A DNA stretch of 36,266 bases from an uncultured Faecalicatena sp. Its GTDB lineage: Bacteria > Bacillota > Clostridia > Lachnospirales > Lachnospiraceae. The notes below the pieces were generated by a model. It saw nothing but the letters and a program-made list of their open reading frames with translations. It had not been told where the DNA came from and did no database searches. Below are positions 23,264 to 31,569 of this stretch, piece after piece; position 1 is the stretch's first letter, and each line of letters starts with the position of its first letter. Location of the stretch: the NCBI GenBank assembly GCA_948468385.1, contig CAOKHZ010000039.1, positions 1 through 36,266 of the forward strand, given 5' to 3'. The translations under genes and the position numbers were made by a program.

Positions 23264-24067
23264 TTAACGAACTCTTTGAACGAATCGTTCGCTTTCGTTT
23301 GCATTATGGTAAATATGTTCCAGCAATTCGGCACATTTTTCCTCGTCATAATCTGGCGTGTACTTTCTGGCGGCATCACATATCCGTTGGATGACATGCT
23401 CGTCCTCTTCCAACATGTTCGCAATTTCGCACACGTCACAGTTTTTTCGCAACTTCTTAAACACTTGTGATACCAACTTTTCTAATCTACCCTCTTTTAT
23501 TCCGTCTTCCCTGCCCTCTTTTATTCCATCTTCTTTGCCATCCTCATACAGCATTTTTTCACGCTCGAATATTTTCATATACTCCAATGTCACCCCACTA
23601 TCCTGCTTGATTTTCGTCACCATTTTGTGAATATCTCGAAGCATCTGGTTGCAAGCATTGGCCTTGGTGGTCTCTTCCATGTAACGCAAAAGCTCTTGAA
23701 GTTCTTTGGAAGGATTGCCCTCTCTGCCTTTGGTGTACAAAAACAACGTTTTAGCACCGTCGTCATACGGCATGTCCGGCAGTTCCACACAATGGTTTTT
23801 TACCGTGTAAACCATGCGGTCATGGTCAAACGGGTCATATGGCATCATAAAAATGACAACCACCCGCTTGAGTGCCTCGTAGCCCTGCCCGGATTTGAGA
23901 CACTCTTGATCCAGCATTGAATGGTAGAATCGTCCCCTTTGCGGCAATGCCTTAATGATTCCAAGGAGCCGCTTGCAAAACCGCTCCCCGATTTCCGGGT
24001 AGGTGACCATCTTTCCAAATAAGAAGTCATCCAACAAGTTCAATTCCTGCAACGTTCGTTTCTCCAT
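23264..24067 (-). CDS. Rpn/PD-(D/E)XK transposase-like protein lacking its nuclease core
   Basis: 267 residues. Residues 1-38 (LQELNLLDDFLFGKM, PEIGERFCKRLLGII) match the N-terminus of Rpn-family recombination-promoting nucleases. From residue 40 (LPQRGRFYHSMLDQ) the text resumes at a point some 60 residues further on in the family, then continues normally with VIFMMPYDPFDHDRMVYTVKN, FLYTKG and a helical tail. The skipped part normally carries the conserved Asp and the E-x-Q/K catalytic pair, so this copy is probably inactive. The tail has a repeat DGIKEGRE/DGIKEGRL encoded by two 24-nt units near 23493-23540. AAAGGAGAAG precedes the start at 24067. It stands alone. Confidence 0.75.
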   Translation of the reverse strand: MEKRTLQELNLLDDFLFGKMVTYPEIGERFCKRLLGIIKALPQRGRFYHSMLDQECLKSGQGYEALKRVVVIFMMPYDPFDHDRMVYTVKNHCVELPDMPYDDGAKTLFLYTKGREGNPSKELQELLRYMEETTKANACNQMLRDIHKMVTKIKQDSGVTLEYMKIFEREKMLYEDGKEDGIKEGREDGIKEGRLEKLVSQVFKKLRKNCDVCEIANMLEEDEHVIQRICDAARKYTPDYDEEKCAELLEHIYHNANESERFVQRVR

Positions 24068-24481
24068 AAATCTTCTCCTTTCATTGTAGGGCATTGTCAG
24101 AAAATTTCAAGTGGATTTTGGCAGAAAACGAAAAATATTTTCAGAAAAATATTCTCGACAATCCCTATTTCACCATGGTTATGCAATTACCTATGGTATC
24201 AGCAATTTAAAATTCATACTGGGATTTTTTCGAATTATCTGGAAATTATCTGCCAACCGTCCCCATTGGAAGATGAATTCAGAATCTTTATGTGAAGCCT
24301 GAAAGACCTCGCCTCCCGGATATGCATTTGAATCTTAGCATGTTTCGCGAGGCGTGTCAATCGGAAACATTTGTTTCCTAGAACTGTTTCTCTTGACCTA
24401 TAGTACGAACTCCCCTCACTGTCACGAATTGCATTCGTATTTGATGAACATGAACAGCATTTACGGTATTACAAACTAATT
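24068..24481. other. intergenic stretch without a gene
   Basis: AT-rich and non-coding. A perfect inverted repeat GGAAACA-TT-TGTTTCC lies at 24363-24378, and ACGAAT-TGC-ATTCGT near 24423-24437. Neither is linked to a clear promoter or gene start. Confidence 0.4.
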
Positions 24482-24554
24482 CAAGAACGCCACCGGCGTT
24501 CTTGCGGCGGCGCACAAGTCAGCTATGCTGACAAAATACATCTTTGTGCGCCTG
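24482..24554. repeat. two-hairpin element downstream of the hydrolase gene
   Basis: Hairpin 1: CAAGAACGCC (24482-24491) with GGCGTTCTTG (24495-24504). Hairpin 2: outer arms GGCGCACAA (24509-24517) and TTGTGCGCC (24544-24552) enclosing GTCAGC-TAT-GCTGAC (24518-24532). It starts 27 nt past the hydrolase stop on the minus strand and so probably forms its 3' end. The architecture resembles the repeat copies at 5157 and 31502, but sequence identity is weak. Confidence 0.6.
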
Positions 24555-24581
24555 CCATCCACCGGAGTAACTATCACAACG

Positions 24582-26609
24582 TCACCTTACGATTACCCGC
24601 ACCCTGTCCAGGTTCTTACACTGGGTAAAAATGTCCGTGACGTCGCCGTGGCGGTTGCTTTTTACCTTGATGACCGGGAAATAAGTGCCCGGCTTGTCAA
24701 ACGTATGCGCCGCCGCCACGTTTGCCACGCGGCCGTCCTCCTCCAGGGCAAGTTCGAGCGTCCGCGAAAAATCATTCGTCTTTTCGAAATCCCATGCGGC
24801 TTCCGTCACGCGTCCCGCGCCATGCGGCACCTCGATTCGCGCCGTAAAACGCACCTCTTCGCCCGCATTTACCGTCACGCATTTCTCGCCGTTTGCATAC
24901 GAGTCCACGACTGGCTGCAGGCCGCCACGCTCCTCCGCCGTCCTGGGCACTTCAATTTGGCCGTCCACGAAAGTATAATTTGTCGTCGGCAACGGCTCGA
25001 TTCCCTTCTCACACCATGCCGCCACATCCAAAAGCGCTTGATGCAGCATCCCCAGGTAATCAATCTGGTGCTGCGCATCATCCAGATACCCCGCCCGGTC
25101 GTCATGGATACAGTGGTCATTGTAATAAAGGCGGAAAACGCCCGTCTCATCGCCGCCCATTTTCTCCCGAACCGCGTTGCGGTACCAGTCGCCGTGCCAT
25201 GCATAGGCGCACTCATCCAACAAGCTGCACACCGCGATTACTTTCCCGTGAATGTCCCCACAAGGCACGGAACCTCCGCCGCCCTTCGCGATGAACGGGG
25301 CAATCAAAAACGGAAGCTGCGGGTACATCGGGTTTCCGTTCTCGTCCCGGAACTGGTCATATACCTTGTAGCTGGCATCCGGTATCTGATGGCGGTGGAA
25401 CGTCTGCATCGCCAGATAATCACTATTGTCAATCATAATCTCGTCACCGACCGCCAGCCCCTCCAAGGCGTTTCCGTTATTGCTGCCGTCAAACGCGCTG
25501 CTGACCGTAATTACGCCGTCGTCGATTGACTCCACCGGCGTTTCCTTTCCCGCCGCCGCACCGCTCAATACCCGCACGCGGCAATGAAACAAATACGCAC
25601 CTTCCGGCGGGTTTTCCTTCATCCGAATCTGCGGAGCGTCCATATTTCCGGTCATCGTATTAATCCAGCTATTGTCCACGCTGGTATATTCTTCCGTCGT
25701 CTCCGGCTTTTGCTTTTCGATTAATTCCGCCACGGTGGTAGTGAAATGCACCCTGTCACGCGCCTCGCTGCTATTTGGATCCGCGCCCGCGAAGCCCGGC
25801 TTCGTCCAAAACTCCTCAAAATAGGACGGATACATCTGGTAAATGTTCGGTGCCAGCACCATCAACGCGCCGTCGCCCATGTACGGATAACTGTGCCATC
25901 CGCGTTTCGGAAATCCCATGCGGGTGGCTTCTTCCAGCACTTGCCTATGCAAATCGTCCAGCCCCTCGTATATGTCCCCGCTGCCGCCCGGCTCCATCGC
26001 GTCCACCAACTTCGCCATTCCCTCGTCACCGAACACGCGCTGCACGCGCCCGCGCGGACAGAACACGTTCGGTGTCGCCATCGGGTTCGCCAACACGTAC
26101 GGCACCGCGCCGTCCCAAACGCCGTCCGTCATTTCCATGCAGCTCATCGTCTTAAAGCTCCCGCCGCTGCCGCCGAAAATGTAGCCGTACGGCCGATGGT
26201 CATACCCGTAGACGCGGCGCGCCACCTCCCGACCATACTCCGCCCCGTTGGCACTCGACTTATACAAACGCTCCCCCTGGTTGAGAACGAAGCCGCCCTG
26301 GTTCGTCACGACATAATATGCCCCGTGCGTCAGGCAAAAACTGATCTTGTCATCCTCCCCCGTCAAATGCTCACTCTCATGCTCGTCCTCCGGTGCCGGG
26401 GAAACGTATTGGAAAAAACGTCCCTCATACCTCTCCTTCTCCGGGAAATAATAACAGAACCGTACTTCATTCCCGTTCATTTCCGTCCCCCTGAATCCGC
26501 CGTGAACGAACAGATGCCGCACCGGCTCGTCCCTCCACTCCTCCACATCGATATAGGGGTGCGCAAAATATGCGTCGCCTTTTGGCGTATAAATCATTTT
26601 CTCTTCCAT
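24582..26609 (-). CDS. putative alpha/beta-hydrolase (tannase/esterase-like), large
   Basis: 675 residues, no signal peptide. A nucleophile-elbow motif YIFGGSGGSFKTMS (143-156, likely nucleophile S148) followed by DGAVPYVLANPMATPNVF recalls tannase/feruloyl-esterase-like hydrolases. Candidate Asp and His partners lie in the second half (for example NDHCIHDDRAG), but the triad cannot be fixed by eye. Residues about 340-400 look like an inserted beta-rich module, and about 565-675 look like a PKD- or Ig-like beta domain (AAWDFEKTNDF, HTFDKPGTYFPVIKV), unusual in a cytoplasmic enzyme. AAGGAGAGAG is well placed before the start. It diverges from an AraC-type regulator. Precise substrate unknown; a xenobiotic or plant ester is inference only. 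Confidence 0.6.
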   Translation of the reverse strand: MEEKMIYTPKGDAYFAHPYIDVEEWRDEPVRHLFVHGGFRGTEMNGNEVRFCYYFPEKERYEGRFFQYVSPAPEDEHESEHLTGEDDKISFCLTHGAYYVVTNQGGFVLNQGERLYKSSANGAEYGREVARRVYGYDHRPYGYIFGGSGGSFKTMSCMEMTDGVWDGAVPYVLANPMATPNVFCPRGRVQRVFGDEGMAKLVDAMEPGGSGDIYEGLDDLHRQVLEEATRMGFPKRGWHSYPYMGDGALMVLAPNIYQMYPSYFEEFWTKPGFAGADPNSSEARDRVHFTTTVAELIEKQKPETTEEYTSVDNSWINTMTGNMDAPQIRMKENPPEGAYLFHCRVRVLSGAAAGKETPVESIDDGVITVSSAFDGSNNGNALEGLAVGDEIMIDNSDYLAMQTFHRHQIPDASYKVYDQFRDENGNPMYPQLPFLIAPFIAKGGGGSVPCGDIHGKVIAVCSLLDECAYAWHGDWYRNAVREKMGGDETGVFRLYYNDHCIHDDRAGYLDDAQHQIDYLGMLHQALLDVAAWCEKGIEPLPTTNYTFVDGQIEVPRTAEERGGLQPVVDSYANGEKCVTVNAGEEVRFTARIEVPHGAGRVTEAAWDFEKTNDFSRTLELALEEDGRVANVAAAHTFDKPGTYFPVIKVKSNRHGDVTDIFTQCKNLDRVRVIVR

Positions 26610-26629
26610 TTTGTCTCTCTCCTTCTTTT

Positions 26630-26645
26630 TTACCGTTCACGGTAA
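26630..26645. promoter_or_regulatory. palindrome in the hydrolase/AraC divergent region
   Basis: TTACCG-TTCA-CGGTAA, perfect 6-bp arms, flanked by T/A runs, 20 nt upstream of the hydrolase start. It is a possible operator for the divergent regulator or another factor. The following 26646-26742 is extremely AT-rich and probably carries both promoters; no clean pair of boxes could be fixed. Confidence 0.4.
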
Positions 26646-26811
26646 TTTTTTTCTATTTTATCTCTTTTTCCGCCAAAAATCTGTCATTTTATTTTTATTT
26701 ATGATATTATATTTTTATTATTTTTAATATTGGCACTATAACATGTTGCAATCCGCACCACCAATACCAGCAAACGCGATGGATACAAACGAAAGATTGG
26801 AGAATCGGCTT

Positions 26812-27993
26812 ATGAAAACAACAACCAACACAAAAACAATCCTGCCCCGCACTCTGTCCCACTATTACGAGGCCGTCCGCATCCCGCTTTGCTTGTTTCA
26901 TGAAAAAGAACTTGTCTGCCGTCTGCCGGCAGTTTCGGACTTTAACCTCCCTCTTCTGCTGATGAATTGCCTGAATGAAACGTTGCCTCCAATCTGGTAC
27001 TGTGACACTCCGGAACATTTGTTTTTTGGGGGAGTTCATCTGGAAACGACCGGGGAAACGCTTTTTCTAGGCCCCACCATGCCCTTTGCCTACTCCCTTG
27101 GGCAGGCGGATTCCATCCTCTCCCACATCGGCAGAGGTACGAAAGACCGCCAGACATTGCTGAACCATTTTTCCAATATTCCCCTATGTGACGCGCCCAC
27201 CCTGCAGGCAAACCTTCGCTTTTTGGATTTTCTTTTAAACGGGAGGGAGCGAAGCGTCCCACGACTCCCTTTTCAATGGAAGGAACTGCTGCCCCCACAA
27301 CACATTTCCCCATTCTACCCGGAAATTCCCGATGAAGACTGGATTGAACGGAACATTCTCTCCTACGTAAAATACGGGCAGACGGATTCGTTGCGCCAAT
27401 TTTTGAACGCACATATCATGACCACCACGTTCCATACGGAAATTTCTGACCGCGCAAACCGACTGCAAACACTGCGCACCTATATTTTCGGTGCCAATAT
27501 GCTGATTTCCCACGCGGCGATGGACGGCGGGCTGGACTACGGGCTCGGCATGCAGATGTCTGGCGAATACATCGAGCTTATCCAGAACGCCCGCACCGAG
27601 ACCGACTTAAGCAATCTCTTTGCGCAATTATGTCAGGACTATACCCGGCAAGTCGCCAGGTTGAAGCGGCTGGACTCCAACTCCCTGCTTGTTCGGCAGA
27701 TTAACCGGTATATCCAGTCCCATTTGTATGAAAAAATCTCTCCTGCCTCCGCGGCTCTGGCACTTAACAAAAACTGCACCTATCTATGCACTTGTTTTAA
27801 GAAAGAGACCGGGAAGACCATCGCGAATTATATTCAGGAATGTAAAATAGACGAGGCAAAAAGGCTGCTCGAATTCGGGAGCCTTGGCATCACTGAAATC
27901 AGTGAATTATTGTGTTTTACGAACGCCAGCTATTTCTGTAAAATTTTCAAAAAATGGAGCGGGGTCAGCCCGGTACGGTTCCGAAAAGGATAA
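26812..27993 (+). CDS. AraC/XylS-family transcriptional regulator
   Basis: 393 residues. The last 100 or so residues form the double helix-turn-helix AraC domain: INRYIQSHLYEKISPASAA, CTYLCTCFKKETGKTI, AKRLLEFGSLGITEISELL and the closing NASYFCKIFKKWSGVSPVRFR. The N-terminal 290 residues are a sensor-like region without a recognised domain; they start with HYYEAVRIPLCLFHEKELV, as in several clostridial AraC regulators of sugar use. The start at 26812 is chosen because TTGGAG lies 9 nt upstream; ATGs at 26743 and 26779 have no ribosome site. It is divergent from the 675-residue hydrolase, which it most likely controls. Confidence 0.88.
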   Translation: MKTTTNTKTILPRTLSHYYEAVRIPLCLFHEKELVCRLPAVSDFNLPLLLMNCLNETLPPIWYCDTPEHLFFGGVHLETTGETLFLGPTMPFAYSLGQADSILSHIGRGTKDRQTLLNHFSNIPLCDAPTLQANLRFLDFLLNGRERSVPRLPFQWKELLPPQHISPFYPEIPDEDWIERNILSYVKYGQTDSLRQFLNAHIMTTTFHTEISDRANRLQTLRTYIFGANMLISHAAMDGGLDYGLGMQMSGEYIELIQNARTETDLSNLFAQLCQDYTRQVARLKRLDSNSLLVRQINRYIQSHLYEKISPASAALALNKNCTYLCTCFKKETGKTIANYIQECKIDEAKRLLEFGSLGITEISELLCFTNASYFCKIFKKWSGVSPVRFRKG

Positions 27994-28004
27994 GAAATAT
28001 ACTA

Positions 28005-28033
28005 TTTTCAAAAATCTTTTTATGTGATATGAT
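28005..28033 (+). promoter_or_regulatory. promoter of the second AAA gene
   Basis: TTTTCA (28005-28010), 17-nt spacer, TATGAT (28028-28033), about 70 nt before the start at 28106. A second TATAAT at 28077-28082 lacks a -35 box. Confidence 0.45.
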
Positions 28034-28105
28034 ACTTCCAGACAACCACAAAAATACTTGAATAAAGACGCTTGTATATAATTAAGAAAACATGGGAGGT
28101 TCCTT

Positions 28106-29695
28106 ATGGGGATTTATTTAAATCCGGATAACGAAGGATTTTGGGAATCCGTTCGTTCCGAAATTTACGTGGACAAAACCGGTTTGATTGCATATACGAA
28201 TAAGTGCCTGAATACGGAACAAAAATATATCTGCGTCAGCAGGCCGCGCCGCTTCGGGAAATCCATGGCACTTAAAATGCTTGCCGCCTATTATAGCCGT
28301 GGCTGCAATTCCAGAGAATTATTTTCGGGATTAAAAATAGCAAATGATGCCACGTATAATGCGCATTTGAATCAATATAACGTGATCCATCTGAACATGC
28401 AGCACTTTCTAATCCAGGCAAGAAAACAAGGCGTGACGGATTATCTGGAGCAGACGGTTATCGATGATATTCGCGAAGTATATGAGGAATTGTTTTCCAA
28501 GCAAGAAACCATTCTCGCCGCCGTGCTGGAACAAATTTACGCCAAGACGAAGAAAAAGTTCATTTTCCTGATTGACGAATGGGACTGCGTGATGCGCGAG
28601 CGGCAGGAATCCGAAGGACTGCAAAAGCAGTACCTTGACTTTCTGCGTAACCTCTTAAAAGACCGACCTTACGTCGCGCTTGCCTATTTGACGGGCATTT
28701 TGCCCGTAAAAAAATACGGGCAGCATTCAGCGTTGAACATGTTCTGGGAATATTCCATGACCAATCAAAAGGCCTTGGAGGAATTCACCGGGTTTACCGA
28801 GAGCGAAGTAAAGGAATTATGCGAACGGTTCGACATGGATTTTGCAGAAATAAGCAGTTGGTATGACGGCTACAGACTCAAAAAATTCGAACATATCTAT
28901 AATCCCAAGTCCGTGGTGGAGGCGATATTGTGCGGAGATTGTTCCAACTACTGGACTTCAACCGAGACGTACGACGCGCTGAAGGTCTACATGGACATGA
29001 ATTTCGACGGGCTACGTTCGGACATCGTGCGAATGCTTGGCGGGGAATCGGTCAACGTCAACACACATAGTTTCCAAAACGATATGCGAAATTTTGAAAC
29101 CAAAGACGACGTGCTGACCTTGCTGATTCATTTGGGCTACCTTGGATACGATTCCAAAACAAAGCAGGCATTTATTCCAAACAAGGAAATCATCGAAGAA
29201 TTCGAAAACGCCATGAGTGTCGGCGGCTGGTCGGAAATCATGCACGTCTTAAAAGCATCCGAACGGCTCCTTGACGACACGCTTCAATGCGCGGAAAAAT
29301 ACGTCGCCGAAGGACTCGACATGGCGCATACGGAAGTGGCCTCGATCCTGACCTACAATGATGAAAATTCCCTCGCCTGCGCCATCAGCCTCGCCTACTA
29401 CAGCGCAAGGAAGGACTACAAAATCATTCGGGAATTACCGACTGGACGCGGTTTCGCGGACATCGTCTTCCTGCCCCTGCCCTTTAGCCGCAAGCCCGCG
29501 CTCGTGGTCGAGTTGAAATATGACAAGTCGGCCGCCACCGCCATCCGGCAAATCAAAGACAGACAATACACGCGGGCACTCAAAGGATATGCGGGCGAAA
29601 TCCTATTGGTCGGGGTAAACTACGACAAGGACGACAAAAACAAGCCGCACAGCTGTGTGATTGAAAAAATGACACTCAACATAGTTTCAAGCTGA
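28106..29695 (+). CDS. AAA-ATPase-like protein with C-terminal PD-(D/E)XK nuclease domain (2)
   Basis: 529 residues, same architecture as the protein at 16873 but distant from it. EIYVDKTGLIAYTNK leads to the P-loop SRPRRFGKS (45-53) and Walker B FIFLIDEWD (152-160, in KKKFIFLIDEWDCVM). The C-terminal nuclease-like motif is well kept: D452 in GRGFADIVF, E469-x-K471 in VVELKYDK, Q482 and Y488 in IRQIKDRQYTRAL. Function unproven. GGGAGG lies before the ATG. It is followed after 64 nt by rqcH, which has its own ribosome site; cotranscription is possible but a functional tie is not suggested. Confidence 0.88.
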   Translation: MGIYLNPDNEGFWESVRSEIYVDKTGLIAYTNKCLNTEQKYICVSRPRRFGKSMALKMLAAYYSRGCNSRELFSGLKIANDATYNAHLNQYNVIHLNMQHFLIQARKQGVTDYLEQTVIDDIREVYEELFSKQETILAAVLEQIYAKTKKKFIFLIDEWDCVMRERQESEGLQKQYLDFLRNLLKDRPYVALAYLTGILPVKKYGQHSALNMFWEYSMTNQKALEEFTGFTESEVKELCERFDMDFAEISSWYDGYRLKKFEHIYNPKSVVEAILCGDCSNYWTSTETYDALKVYMDMNFDGLRSDIVRMLGGESVNVNTHSFQNDMRNFETKDDVLTLLIHLGYLGYDSKTKQAFIPNKEIIEEFENAMSVGGWSEIMHVLKASERLLDDTLQCAEKYVAEGLDMAHTEVASILTYNDENSLACAISLAYYSARKDYKIIRELPTGRGFADIVFLPLPFSRKPALVVELKYDKSAATAIRQIKDRQYTRALKGYAGEILLVGVNYDKDDKNKPHSCVIEKMTLNIVSS

Positions 29696-29759
29696 AAGGA
29701 ACATTCACAATATTTGTACATTGGATTTAAACACTATCACTGTATAGGAGGAATACACC

Positions 29760-31496
29760 ATGGCTTTTGACGGAATCGTCGTGGCGGGCCTGGCGGCCGA
29801 ACTGCGTGAAGCATTACTCGGCGGCCGAATTGCAAAAATCGCCCAGCCGGAGACGGACGAATTACTATTTACAATAAAGACACCAAGCGGGCAGCGGCGG
29901 CTTTGCGTCTCTGCCAGTGCGTCGCTCCCGCTTATTTACCTGACAGATGTAAATAAACCAAGCCCGATGACCGCGCCGGGCTTTTGCATGTTGCTTAGAA
30001 AGCACATTGCCAACGGACGAATCGTGGACATTTCCCAACCCGGTTTGGAACGCATTTTACATTTCACGGTGGAGCATCTGAACGAAATGGGCGACCTCTG
30101 CCGCAAGGACTTGATTGTCGAACTGATGGGCAAACACAGCAACATCATTTTCTGCACCGAGGACGGCACCATCATCGACAGCATCAAGCACGTCTCCGCA
30201 CAGATGAGTTCCGTGCGCGAGGTCTTGCCTGGACGCGCTTATTTCGTTCCGGACACGATGCAAAAGAAAGACCTTCTCACCGTGGGCGAACAAGATTTTA
30301 TCGACACGCTAAAGCAAAAGCCGATGCCGCTTGGCAAGGCACTTTACACCGGCTTTACCGGCATCAGCCCGGTCGTGGCCGAGGAAATCTGCCATCTGGC
30401 GGACGTGGACTCCGACATTCCGGCAGGAAGCCAATCCGACGATATCCTCGCGCACCTTTACCACCGGTTCGTCCTTTATTTAGACGCGGTCAAGGAGGCG
30501 CGTTTCACCCCGGCGATATACTACGACGGCAAGGAGCCAAAGGATTTTTCCGCCCTGCCGCTGACCCATTTTTCCAATTATGCACGTAAGGACTACGCCT
30601 CCATTTCCGAGGTGATAGAAGAATACTACGCCTCAAAAAACACGATGACCCGCATCCGCCAGAAATCCACGGACTTGCGCCACATCGTGCAGACGGCCTT
30701 AGAGCGCAACCGCAAAAAGTTCGACCTGCAGTCCAAGCAGCTGGCCGACACCGAGGGACGGGAAAAATACCGCGTTTACGGAGAGCTTTTAAACACCTAC
30801 GGCTACCAGCTGGAACCGGGGGCAAAATCATTGGAAGCTCTCAATTACTACACGAATGAAATGATAAAAATTCCTCTTGACGCGACCAAGACGGCGCAGG
30901 AAAACGCCCAGCGTTATTTTGAAAAATACAACAAGCAAAAACGTACCGCCGAAGCACTCTCCCATTTGACGGAAGAGACGAAGGGCGAAATCCAATACCT
31001 GGAATCGGTGCGCACCGCCCTTGACATCGCCCTGACGGAGGACGACCTCGCCCAGGTCAAGGAAGAACTGGTGGAATCCGGCTACATGCGCAGAAAGTAT
31101 AGCAAGAAAAAAGTAAAAATCAAAAACCATCCGTTGCATTACATTTCCAGCGACGGATTCCATATGTATGTGGGAAAGAATAATTTACAGAACGACGAAC
31201 TGACCTTCCACTTCGCCAACGGGGGCGACTGGTGGTTTCACGCCAAGCAGGTTCCCGGCTCGCACGTCATCGTGAAAGCGAACGGCCAGGAACTGCCTGA
31301 TACCACCTTCGAGGAAGCCGGTCGGCTTGCCGCCTACTATTCCAGTATGCGCAACGCTGACAAAATCGAGGTGGACTACGTGGAGAAAAAGCACGTCAAA
31401 AAAACACCGGGCACAAGGCCCGGATTCGTCATCTACTACACGAACTATTCATTTGTCATTGACAGTGACATCAGCGGAATCGAGCAAATCCTCTAA
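29760..31496 (+). CDS. rqcH: RqcH-type NFACT ribosome quality control protein
   Basis: 578 residues. RqcH binds stalled 50S-nascent chain-tRNA complexes and recruits tRNA-Ala to add C-terminal alanine tails that mark the chain for degradation; older annotations call it fibronectin-binding protein. The NFACT-N domain starts MAFDGIVVAGLAAELRE. The motif equivalent to D97-R98 of Bacillus RqcH reads E97-R98 (PGLERIL), a conservative change. A coiled-coil middle spans about 270-430, and the NFACT-R domain (FHMYVGKNNLQNDELTF, WWFHAKQVPGSHVI) ends the protein. AGGAGG precedes the ATG. The gene ends 5 nt before a structured repeat shared with the converging DUF815 gene. Confidence 0.93.
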   Translation: MAFDGIVVAGLAAELREALLGGRIAKIAQPETDELLFTIKTPSGQRRLCVSASASLPLIYLTDVNKPSPMTAPGFCMLLRKHIANGRIVDISQPGLERILHFTVEHLNEMGDLCRKDLIVELMGKHSNIIFCTEDGTIIDSIKHVSAQMSSVREVLPGRAYFVPDTMQKKDLLTVGEQDFIDTLKQKPMPLGKALYTGFTGISPVVAEEICHLADVDSDIPAGSQSDDILAHLYHRFVLYLDAVKEARFTPAIYYDGKEPKDFSALPLTHFSNYARKDYASISEVIEEYYASKNTMTRIRQKSTDLRHIVQTALERNRKKFDLQSKQLADTEGREKYRVYGELLNTYGYQLEPGAKSLEALNYYTNEMIKIPLDATKTAQENAQRYFEKYNKQKRTAEALSHLTEETKGEIQYLESVRTALDIALTEDDLAQVKEELVESGYMRRKYSKKKVKIKNHPLHYISSDGFHMYVGKNNLQNDELTFHFANGGDWWFHAKQVPGSHVIVKANGQELPDTTFEEAGRLAAYYSSMRNADKIEVDYVEKKHVKKTPGTRPGFVIYYTNYSFVIDSDISGIEQIL

Positions 31497-31501
31497 AACA
31501 A

Positions 31502-31569
31502 AGAGTCCGGCTTGCCGGACTCTCGCGCCGGAGCGCGGCCACATCAGTAGCCATTTCCCTTTACTCCGG
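31502..31569. repeat. structured intergenic repeat, copy 2 (likely two-way terminator)
   Basis: Between converging rqcH and the DUF815 gene. The hairpin has arms AGAGTCCGGC (31502-31511) and GCCGGACTCT (31514-31523), followed by CGCGCC and a second stem CCGGAG (31528-31533)/CTCCGG (31564-31569) whose far arm is formed by the last codons of the DUF815 gene. The text around hairpin 1 (ACAAAGAGT, GCTTGC, ACTCTCGCGCC, AGCGC) is identical to copy 1 at 5171-5208, while three paired positions differ on both sides. Confidence 0.7.

Noticed and set aside
23203-23439. 78-codon frame overlapping the end of the Rpn-type gene
   Set aside because: Out-of-frame shadow with no ribosome site or recognisable domain.
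23493-23540. Tandem 24-nt units resembling a short repeat array
   Set aside because: Only two units, coding for the charged tail of the Rpn-type protein (DGIKEGRE/DGIKEGRL); not a CRISPR array.
24525-26645. Long plus-strand open frames (334 and 299 codons) across the hydrolase gene
   Set aside because: Arg/His/Pro-rich translations without domains, antisense to a gene with a clear ribosome site and motifs.
26730-26753. Sigma-54-like text TTGGCAC...TTGCA upstream of the AraC gene
   Set aside because: The GG and GC elements are 14 nt apart rather than the required 10, so it does not fit the -24/-12 promoter.
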